Shown: in pieces, positions 6,529 to 11,968 of the stretch
How positions within the stretch are numbered: position 1 is the stretch's first letter
Layout: each line of letters opens with the position of its first letter
NCBI GenBank assembly: GCA_019118985.1
Contig: DWXX01000009.1
Coordinates: 1 to 13,712 of the forward strand
Reading direction: 5' to 3'
Source of the DNA: Candidatus Faecalibacterium faecipullorum
GTDB taxonomy: Bacteria; Bacillota; Clostridia; Oscillospirales; Ruminococcaceae
Length of the DNA stretch: 13,712 bases
Notes under the pieces: generated by a model
Database searches by the model: none
What the model saw: the letters and a program-made list of their open reading frames with translations, nothing else
What the model was told of the DNA's origin: nothing
Position numbers and translations under genes: made by a program

Positions 6529-7089
6529 ACGCCCAACACCTACCTCATCACCGGCGCGACCTCGCAAGCCGGCCTTGCCCTGCTCGAGCGGCTGCTGCCC
6601 GCCCTGCAGCCGGGCGAGCGCATCCTGGCCCAGGGCTGTGGCGACCTTGGCCGGCTGGCCGGGCTCTGCCAGGCCCGCCCGGGCTTCATCCGCCCCTACG
6701 ACGCCGACTTCACCCAGCCGCTGGCGGTGCGGGCCTTTCTCAGCGACCTGACCGACAGCCACCCCGCCCCCACCTGCCTTGTCCACCTGGCCGCCCTGCC
6801 CCCCATCGAGGCCCCCTTCGCCGCCTTTGACGAAGAGCGCTTCGTCCAGCAGCGGGCCGTCGCGCTGGACAGCGCCCTGGTGCTGTGCAAGGCCATCCTG
6901 CCCCGCATGGCGGCCGCCGGCGGGGGGCGGGTCTATTTCCCCGCCGGGCAGCCCGGCAGCCGGGACGCCGCCTCCTGCATCCTGCAGGGCGCTGTGGAGG
7001 GCCTCGCCCATGCCCTTGCCGCCGAGTATGCCGGCGCCGGGGTCGACGTGCGCTGCGTCTCGCCTGCGCAGCTGCCCGGCCTTTTCTGA
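6529..7089 (+). pseudogene. Degenerate short-chain dehydrogenase-like gene with ACG start
   Basis: An open frame of 186 codons with SDR-like fold features: a first beta-strand and loop TYLITGATSQAG (4-15, the middle Gly of TGxxxGxG replaced by Gln), LVHLAAL, and a C-terminal AVEGLAHALAAEYAGAGVDVRCVSP segment. By family alignment, the catalytic Tyr and Lys of YxxxK are Ser and Gln (in ASCILQG), and the usual SS of the active-site strand is absent. At 186 residues it is shorter than the usual ~250. A good AGGAGGG (6516-6522) lies 6 nt before ACG at 6529, where ATG would be expected. The next usable start, GTG at 6727, would delete the nucleotide-binding loop. It may be a dying gene or a pseudo-enzyme translated from a rare start codon. 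The intact frame and strong promoter argue against old decay. Confidence 0.65.
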
Positions 7090-7098
7090 ACAAAGCAC

Positions 7099-7127
7099 AA
7101 GGCCCCGGGCTGCCCCAGGGCCTTTTT
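7099..7127 (+). terminator. Rho-independent terminator after the SDR-like gene
   Basis: AAGGCCC (7099-7105) pairs with GGGCCTT (7118-7124) around a GC-rich inner hairpin, followed by TTTTT ending at 7127. It begins 10 nt after the stop codon. On the minus strand the stem is followed only by a mixed TTGTGCTTTG, so it would serve the convergent CBS gene weakly. Confidence 0.85.
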
Positions 7128-7162
7128 GCCGTCTGTTCTGTTTGTACGCCGCCCGGTTTGGG

Positions 7163-7615
7163 TCAGCTCTGGGCCATGGCCGCCGCCGGCACCATCCGGC
7201 CGGCCTGCTCGGCCCGGCGGGACTTGTCGTAGCAGTACTTGATGATGGCCCGCCGCCGCACGATGCCGATAAAGACGCCGCGGTCGTCGATGACCGGGAC
7301 GAAGTTCTGGTTCATGGCGGCCTCCACCAGCTGATCCATGCTGGTGTTGACGGTGACGGGCAGGTAGTCCCGCTTGCGCTCAAAGCTGCTGATGGGGATG
7401 TCCTCCGCCCCTTCGATGTCCAGCCCGTGGTACCGCTTGAGCCCCCACAGGATGTCCCCCTCGGTCAGGGTGCCCACGTACATCCCCTTGCGGTTGAGCA
7501 CCGGGATGGAGGCGTAGCGGTTGTTCTCCCACTTTTCCAATGTCTGCCGGAGGGTGAAGTCGTCGTAGACATACATCAGGTCCTGCTTGGGGGAAAGGAA
7601 AAACAAAATATTCAT
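7163..7615 (-). CDS. Two-CBS-domain protein
   Basis: A 150-residue stand-alone CBS-pair protein. CBS1 is at about 11-62 (YASIPVLNRKGMYVGTLTEGDIL) and CBS2 at about 80-128 (NFVPVIDDRGVFIGIVRRRAII). Both have the hydrophobic-strand plus G-x-[IVL] core, and such pairs bind adenine nucleotides such as AMP, ATP or c-di-AMP. No catalytic domain is attached, so it probably acts as a sensor or partner subunit. The start is placed at ATG 7613-7615, with AGGAG (7626-7630) 10 nt upstream. The frame is open further upstream to 7762, but that stretch is low-complexity and overlaps the predicted promoter. The start overlaps the stop of a possible leader ORF. It is divergent from the solute-binding lipoprotein and convergent with the SDR-like gene. 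Confidence 0.88.
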   Translation of the reverse strand: MNILFFLSPKQDLMYVYDDFTLRQTLEKWENNRYASIPVLNRKGMYVGTLTEGDILWGLKRYHGLDIEGAEDIPISSFERKRDYLPVTVNTSMDQLVEAAMNQNFVPVIDDRGVFIGIVRRRAIIKYCYDKSRRAEQAGRMVPAAAMAQS

Positions 7616-7701
7616 ATCCAGAAAGCTCCTGCCTTTATGTGATTTGCCGCACTGTGCCCTGCTGTGTCTGCGGCGGTGCGCCGCCGGGGTCTTGTGTCCA
7701 T
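7612..7701 (-). CDS. Possible 29-residue leader ORF coupled to the CBS gene
   Basis: ATG at 7699-7701 follows AAAGGGGG with 8 nt spacing. The frame stays open for 29 codons (MDTRPRRRTADTAGHS, ending AGAFWI) and ends in TGA that shares ATGA with the CBS start. Arginine is clustered at residues 4-8. A hairpin, CGGCGG-TGCG-CCGCCG (plus-strand 7671-7686), lies inside it. It sits wholly in the predicted CBS leader, so translation could couple to the CBS gene. No known peptide family is recognised. A chance ORF is quite possible in GC-rich DNA. Confidence 0.4.
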   Translation of the reverse strand: MDTRPRRRTAADTAGHSAANHIKAGAFWI

Positions 7702-7724
7702 GATGTCCGCCCCCTTTCCCTTTT

Positions 7725-7733
7725 ATTTTAGCA
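7725..7733 (-). promoter_or_regulatory. Extended -10 promoter for the CBS gene
   Basis: On the minus strand TGCTAAAAT: -10 TAAAAT at 7725-7730 with TG at 7732-7733. There is no strong -35. Predicted start near 7717, giving a leader of about 100 nt. The 330-bp gap 7616-7945 holds this promoter, the leader ORF, an inverted repeat and the divergent lipoprotein promoter. Its centre (7721-7830) is clearly AT-richer than the flanking genes. Confidence 0.5.
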
Positions 7734-7805
7734 CTTTTACACATCGAAATAAAGCCGGGCACAGATTTTTTAGATTTTATTCACAACTGTTTTGCACAAT
7801 TTTCA

Positions 7806-7832
7806 GCATTTGCGAAAAACCGCTGCAAATGC
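7806..7832. promoter_or_regulatory. Inverted repeat upstream of the lipoprotein promoter
   Basis: GCATTTGC (7806-7813), 11-bp spacer, GCAAATGC (7825-7832): perfect 8-bp arms, centres 19 bp apart, ending one base before the -35 of the plus-strand promoter. The position suits an activator or repressor site in a divergent intergenic region. Confidence 0.55.
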
Positions 7833-7833
7833 A

Positions 7834-7862
7834 TGCACAAGATGGCCGTTTTGTGCTATACT
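7834..7862 (+). promoter_or_regulatory. Promoter of the solute-binding lipoprotein gene
   Basis: -35 TGCACA (7834-7839, 4/6), 17-bp spacer, -10 TATACT (7857-7862, 5/6) with the TG extension (TGCTATACT). Predicted start near 7869, giving a leader of about 77 nt. Confidence 0.68.
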
Positions 7863-7945
7863 AATGCCATACACCGGCGCGCGCCGTCTGCTGCCAGTAT
7901 AGCAGGCCGCCGGGCCGAATCCTGCCGAAGGAGGCTGCCCCCCTG

Positions 7946-9460
7946 ATGCACTTTGTACCGAGCGCCGGCCGGCGCGCTGCGGCGGCGGCGCTGGCCTGCC
8001 TTGTGCTGGCCGGCTGCACCCGCCCGGCCGTCCTCCAGCCCGAACCCCCTGCCGAGAGCACTTCGGCCGGGGCGGCGGGCACAGCCCAGCCCGTCCCCTT
8101 TGCCATCGCGGTCAGCGAGGGGGGCGTCAACCCCTACCTGACCCCCAACACCCTGGCCGAACAGGCGGCCGGTCTGCTGTTTGAAAAGCTGGTCCGCATC
8201 ACCCCCCGGATGGAGCTGGAGATGCGCCTGGCCGAGTCGGTCAGCTGCGCCGGCACGGCCGTCACCATCCGGCTGCGGGCGGGCTGCACCTTTGCCGACG
8301 GCGTGCCCGTCACCGCCGACGACGTCGCCGCCAGCCTGCTGGCCGCCAAAGCCAGCGCCTTTTACGGCGCCCGGCTTACAAACCTCGCCGACGCGCAGGC
8401 CGTGGGGGAAGATACCGTCCTGCTCACCCTGAACGAGCCGGACAGCCTCTTCGGCTACCTGCTCGACCTGCCCATCCTCAAGGCGGCCGAGACCGCCGCC
8501 CCCCGGCCCACCCCCGGCGGGCGGTACGCCTACGGCGCGTCCGACGCCGCCCTGACCAAGAACCCCCGCGCGCCCTTCCCCGAAGAGGACGGGCCCGACA
8601 CCATCCTGCTGACCCCGGTCAGCGACTACGCCGAGCTGGTCACCCAGCTGGCCATGGGGCAGATCAGCTTCTACCTCGCGCAGGAGCACGCCTCCTCGGC
8701 CGTCGCCACCTCTGAGCGGTACTACCGCACCAACACCCTGCTGTTTCTGGGGGTGAACGCCTCGGCCGACAACCCCCTGTGCGCCGCGGCCGCCGGCCGC
8801 CGGGCCCTCAGCGCGGCGCTGTCCCGCCGGGCCCTGGCCGACCGCTTTGCCAGCGCAGCCCCAGCCCTCGGGGCCCTCAACGGGCTGTACCCCTGCGTGC
8901 GGGGCAGCCAGTCCATCCCCGAAGAGGCCGACAGCGCCGCCCTCGCCGCCGCCATGACGGCCCTGGGCTACCGGATGGATGAAGCGGCCGGCCTGTGGCG
9001 GGACGCCGACGGCCAGAGCGCCCGGGTCGACATCCTGGCCTGCGGCAGCTCGGCCGACCGGGTCTATTCCGCCCGGCTTCTGCAGCAGCAGTGGGCGGAA
9101 GCGGGCATCGAAGTCACCCTGACTTTGGCCGACGACTTCGGCGTTTATCTCCAGATGGTACAGGACCGCCAATTTGAACTGTACATCGGCGAAATGAAGT
9201 TGTATAATAATATTGACCTGGCCCCCTTCTGGTCCGGCAGCGCCCGCTACGGCCTGGCCGTCAGCCAGACGCTGCTGGACGCCTACGCCGCCATGCGGGC
9301 GGACAGCGCCGCCGCCCCCGCCTTTGAGGCGGCCTTCGCGCAGGAGCTGCCCTACCTGCCCCTGCTGTGGCAGGGCGGGGTGACCGTCGCCCGCCGGGGG
9401 GCCCGGGGGGTGGCGTCCAGCGTCAGCGACCTGTACTACGCCTTTGAGCCCGCGCCCTAG
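7946..9460 (+). CDS. Family-5 ABC transporter solute-binding lipoprotein
   Basis: A 504-residue extracellular binding protein of the peptide/nickel (SBP_bac_5, OppA/DppA-like) family. The signal peptide (1-23) ends in lipobox L21-AGC24, so Cys24 should be lipidated and membrane-anchored. The family signature lies in AEQAAGLLFEKLVRITPRME and the following RLRAGCTFADGVPVTADDVAASLLAAK. The C-terminal lobe has RVYSARLLQQQWAEAGIEV and NNIDLAPFWSG. AAGGAGG (7928-7934) is 11 nt before the ATG. No permease or ATPase genes are adjacent, so it is an orphan that must share a transporter encoded elsewhere or act as a sensor. The substrate cannot be predicted from sequence. Confidence 0.9.
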   Translation: MHFVPSAGRRAAAAALACLVLAGCTRPAVLQPEPPAESTSAGAAGTAQPVPFAIAVSEGGVNPYLTPNTLAEQAAGLLFEKLVRITPRMELEMRLAESVSCAGTAVTIRLRAGCTFADGVPVTADDVAASLLAAKASAFYGARLTNLADAQAVGEDTVLLTLNEPDSLFGYLLDLPILKAAETAAPRPTPGGRYAYGASDAALTKNPRAPFPEEDGPDTILLTPVSDYAELVTQLAMGQISFYLAQEHASSAVATSERYYRTNTLLFLGVNASADNPLCAAAAGRRALSAALSRRALADRFASAAPALGALNGLYPCVRGSQSIPEEADSAALAAAMTALGYRMDEAAGLWRDADGQSARVDILACGSSADRVYSARLLQQQWAEAGIEVTLTLADDFGVYLQMVQDRQFELYIGEMKLYNNIDLAPFWSGSARYGLAVSQTLLDAYAAMRADSAAAPAFEAAFAQELPYLPLLWQGGVTVARRGARGVASSVSDLYYAFEPAP

Positions 9461-9497
9461 GCGTGCAGCGGGTATTGCGCCAACCACGAACCAAGGC

Positions 9498-9519
9498 AGA
9501 GCAAGCGTCATGCTTTTTT
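9498..9519 (+). terminator. Weak possible terminator after the lipoprotein gene
   Basis: A short stem (AGAGCA 9498-9503 with TGCTTT 9511-9516, one G-T pair) around a 7-nt loop, running into TTTTTT to 9519. The T-run is good but the stem is weak. The fakA unit has no clear promoter of its own in 9461-9548, so readthrough is plausible. Confidence 0.35.
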
Positions 9520-9548
9520 GAAATCTTACTAAGAAGGAGCGAGCGACT

Positions 9549-9899
9549 ATGATCACTACGCATTTTCCCCTCGGCGATGTCCGCTTTTCGGCTGAGTTTT
9601 TCTCGACGCTGGTAGGCGAAGCCGCCAAGAGCTGCTACGGCGTGGCCGCCATGGCCCCCCGCGGGGTGGCCGACACGGTCAAGAGCCTGGTGCGGGGCGA
9701 CGACTTCGCCGAAAAGGGGGTCCGGGTCACCCCTGAAAATGGCCGCCTGGTCATCGAGATCCACATCGCTGTCGGCTACGGGCTGAACATTGCCACCGCC
9801 GCCCAGAGCATCACCCACCGCGTCCAGGATGAAGTGGAGCGCGCCACCGGCCTGCGGGTCGCCCGGGTGATCGTGTCGGTGGACGACGTGATCGCCTGA
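9549..9899 (+). CDS. Asp23/Gls24 family envelope-stress protein
   Basis: A 116-residue protein of the Asp23/Gls24 (DUF322, YloU-like) family. It shows the family layout: FSAEFFSTLVGEAAKSCYGVAAMAP, then ENGRLVIEIHIAVGYGLNIATAAQSITHRVQDEVERATGLRV split across 63-105, and a final VIVSVDDV strand. Members are cytosolic or membrane-associated and linked to cell-envelope stress. The YloU-type member is usually encoded directly before the fatty acid kinase gene, as here. AAGGAG (about 9534-9539) lies 9 nt before the ATG. A 71-bp gap separates it from fakA, and the pair should be co-transcribed. Confidence 0.92.
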   Translation: MITTHFPLGDVRFSAEFFSTLVGEAAKSCYGVAAMAPRGVADTVKSLVRGDDFAEKGVRVTPENGRLVIEIHIAVGYGLNIATAAQSITHRVQDEVERATGLRVARVIVSVDDVIA

Positions 9900-9970
9900 C
9901 CGCGCCCGCAATCAAGAGGAAATACAGCTCCCCCGGGCGCGCCCGTGGGCAGGACAAGGAGTAGAAAACA

Positions 9971-11677
9971 ATGATCAGTGGTAAAATTCTGCGTGACGCC
10001 ATCATTTCAGGCGCAAACAACATCAACAACCAGCGCTCCCGCGTGGACGAGCTGAACGTCTTCCCCGTGCCGGACGGCGACACCGGCACCAACATGGGTA
10101 TGACCATCGGCGCGGCCGTCCCCGAGCTGGAGGCGCTGGGCGACGACTGCACGGTGGGCGAGGCCGCCAAGGTGGCCGCCTCGGCCATGCTGCGGGGCGC
10201 GCGGGGCAACTCGGGCGTCATCACCAGCCTGCTGTTCCGCGGCTTTTCCAAGGCGCTGGAGGGCAAGAAGGAGGCCGCCGCCCCCGACCTTGTCGCCGCC
10301 CTTGAAAAGGGGGTCGAGGCCGCCTACAAGGCAGTGATGAAGCCCACCGAGGGGACCATCCTGACGGTGGCCCGCGTCGCCTCGGAGGATGCCCGCGCCA
10401 GCGGCATCGCCGATGTGGCCGAGCTGTGGGACCTGGTCCTCTCGGCGGCGCAGCGCGCGCTGGACGACACCCCCAACCTGCTGCCCGTCCTCAAGAAGGC
10501 CGGCGTGGTGGACGCAGGGGGCCAGGGCATCCTGATCATCTTTGAGGGGATGGGCAAGGTCTTCCACGGCGAGGGGATGGTCCCCGCCGCCGGCGACACC
10601 CAGAACAAGGCCAAGCTCTCCACCGCCAACGCCGGCCGCGGCGTCTTTACCGACGACCTGATGAAGGTGGAGGACATCAAGAACGGCTACTGCACCCAGT
10701 TCCTCATCCACAAGGAGGACGGCGCCAGCGCCGCCAAGATGCGCGCCTTTGCCGAGTCCAACGGCGACAGCGTGGTCTGCATCGAGGACGACGACGTCAT
10801 CAACCTGCACGTCCACACCGCCGACCCCGGCAAGATCCTCTCGGAGGCCATCAAGTACGGCTACCTCACCAACTTCAAGATCGAGAATATGCACGAGCAG
10901 TTCCTCGCCCGGCAGAAACAGGGCAAGAGCCTGGAAAAGCAGGCCGAGGCCGAGCAGAAGCAGCGCGCCTCCGACGCCATCGCCAGCGAGTTCATCTACG
11001 CGGCGGTGGACCCCAGCCGTGACTACGGCTTTGTGGCGGTGGCCGCCGGCGAGGGGCTGAAGGCCGTCTTTACCGACCTGGCGGTGGACGCCGTCGTCTC
11101 GGGCGGGCAGACCATGAACCCCGCCACCGAGGACATCCTCGCCGCCGTCCAGAGCGTGCCGGCCAAGACCGTCTTCGTCCTGCCCAACAACAAGAACATC
11201 ATCATGGCCGCCGAGCAGGCCGAAAAGCTGGCCGACCGCAAGGTGGTGGTGCTGCCCACCCGCACCATCCCGATGGGGATCACCGCCATGCTCAACTTTG
11301 ACCCCACCGCCTCGGTCGAGGCCAACACCATCGCCATGATGAAGGCTGCCGACAACGTCTCGACCGGCCTTGTCACCTACGCCGCCCGCGACAGCGAGTA
11401 CGACGGCAAGCGGATCCGCAAGGGCGAGATCATGTCGCTGGAAAACGGCAAGATCGTCGCCACCTCCAGCGACCTGACCAAGGCCACCTACCGCCTGGCC
11501 CGCAGCATGTGCAAGAAGGACTCCAGCTTTGTCACCATCATCTCGGGCTGCGACGTCAGCGACGAGGAGGCCGAGCGCACCACCGAGCTTGTCAAGGCCA
11601 AGTGCCCCGGCCATGTCGAGGTCAGCCACATCCGCGGCGGCCAGCCGGTCTACTACTATATGATCAGCGTGGAATAA
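9971..11677 (+). CDS. fakA: Fatty acid kinase ATP-binding subunit (DAK2 domain, YloV/FakA)
   Basis: FakA phosphorylates fatty acids bound to FakB (DegV-family) proteins, feeding exogenous fatty acids into phospholipid synthesis. The 568-residue length fits. The N-terminal DAK2/DhaL domain (1 to about 200) has the Mg-ATP motif NVFPVPDGDTGTNM (29-42), GARGNSG (76-82) and DAGGQG (181-186). A middle domain follows (about 230-315, with DDVINLHVHT), then the FakA C-terminal region (about 340-568) with FVLPNNKNIIMAAEQA and PTRTIPMGITAML. AAGGAG is 9 nt before the ATG. No fakB is visible in the window, which is usual because fakB genes are often unlinked. Confidence 0.95.
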   Translation: MISGKILRDAIISGANNINNQRSRVDELNVFPVPDGDTGTNMGMTIGAAVPELEALGDDCTVGEAAKVAASAMLRGARGNSGVITSLLFRGFSKALEGKKEAAAPDLVAALEKGVEAAYKAVMKPTEGTILTVARVASEDARASGIADVAELWDLVLSAAQRALDDTPNLLPVLKKAGVVDAGGQGILIIFEGMGKVFHGEGMVPAAGDTQNKAKLSTANAGRGVFTDDLMKVEDIKNGYCTQFLIHKEDGASAAKMRAFAESNGDSVVCIEDDDVINLHVHTADPGKILSEAIKYGYLTNFKIENMHEQFLARQKQGKSLEKQAEAEQKQRASDAIASEFIYAAVDPSRDYGFVAVAAGEGLKAVFTDLAVDAVVSGGQTMNPATEDILAAVQSVPAKTVFVLPNNKNIIMAAEQAEKLADRKVVVLPTRTIPMGITAMLNFDPTASVEANTIAMMKAADNVSTGLVTYAARDSEYDGKRIRKGEIMSLENGKIVATSSDLTKATYRLARSMCKKDSSFVTIISGCDVSDEEAERTTELVKAKCPGHVEVSHIRGGQPVYYYMISVE

Positions 11678-11698
11678 CCGCCAAAAAAGCGGTCTTTT
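11677..11698 (+). terminator. Terminator after fakA
   Basis: ACCGC (11677-11681), a loop containing six A, GCGGT (11689-11693), then CTTTT. It starts at the last base of the fakA stop codon. The stem is short, so efficiency is uncertain, but the next unit has its own strong promoter. Confidence 0.6.
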
Positions 11699-11726
11699 CC
11701 GCCTCATACTTGTGCTGAATTGTCCA

Positions 11727-11755
11727 TTGACAAAACCCGGCCCATCCCCTATAAT
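11727..11755 (+). promoter_or_regulatory. Perfect sigma-A promoter for the riboswitch-ATPase unit
   Basis: TTGACA (11727-11732), 17-bp spacer, TATAAT (11750-11755), both 6/6. The start is expected near 11762, at the 5' end of the riboswitch. Confidence 0.93.
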
Positions 11756-11761
11756 GGGATG

Positions 11762-11861
11762 CACATGAGGGAGTAATTCCGCGCCGCAGCGCGAGGCCCG
11801 CCCGACAAACACGACCTGCCCGTCAGGTCCGGGATGTCCTTGAAAGAATGAGACTCATGCA
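11762..11861 (+). ncRNA. yybP-ykoY manganese riboswitch
   Basis: P1 pairs CATGAG (11764-11769) with CTCATG (11854-11859). The conserved internal loop L1 reads GGGAGTA (5' side, to 11775) and GAGA (3' side, 11850-11853). P2 pairs ATTC (11776-11779) with GAAT (11846-11849). One arm is GCGC-CGCA-GCGC (11781-11792). The second leg has CCCG/CGGG (11801-11804, 11830-11833), an asymmetric 8-nt 5' bulge ACAAACAC (L3), and GACCTG/CAGGTC (11813-11818, 11824-11829). This matches the two-legged yybP-ykoY layout, a known Mn2+ sensor that often controls cation exporters, including P-type ATPases. The class was assigned by eye from motif and structure. The downstream gene supports it. Confidence 0.85.
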
Positions 11862-11900
11862 CCGGGACAGTGAAAAGGTTCCGGTGCATGGGTCTTTTTT
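11853..11900 (+). terminator. Riboswitch expression-platform terminator
   Basis: CATGCACCGG (11856-11865) pairs perfectly with CCGGTGCATG (11881-11890), extendable by three pairs (one G-T) to 11853/11893, followed by C and TTTTTT (11895-11900). The 5' arm uses the same ACTCATG that forms the 3' side of riboswitch P1. The two structures exclude each other: metal-bound P1 should prevent termination, making this an ON switch. Confidence 0.88.
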
Positions 11901-11968
11901 GCTACCTGCACGCAGAGCCCGCCCCCTCGCATCTGCCACACACCTGTCACAGAGGAGAACAATCTAGC

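Noticed and set aside
7613..7762. Upstream extension of the CBS protein by 49 residues
   Set aside because: The extension is low-complexity, overlaps the predicted promoter and lacks an SD; the internal ATG at 7615 has AGGAG at 10 nt.
9195..9215. AT-rich patch with TATAAT inside the lipoprotein gene
   Set aside because: It encodes the KLYNNID segment of the binding-protein fold, and no -35 lies at a usable distance.
7856..9628. 590-codon minus-strand frame opposite the lipoprotein gene
   Set aside because: Gly/Ala/Arg-rich translation with no domain; the plus strand has signal peptide, lipobox and family motifs.
9934..9945. 12-bp palindrome CGGGCGCGCCCG between the Asp23 and fakA genes
   Set aside because: Short, made only of G and C in GC-rich DNA, with no T-run or promoter overlap; likely chance.
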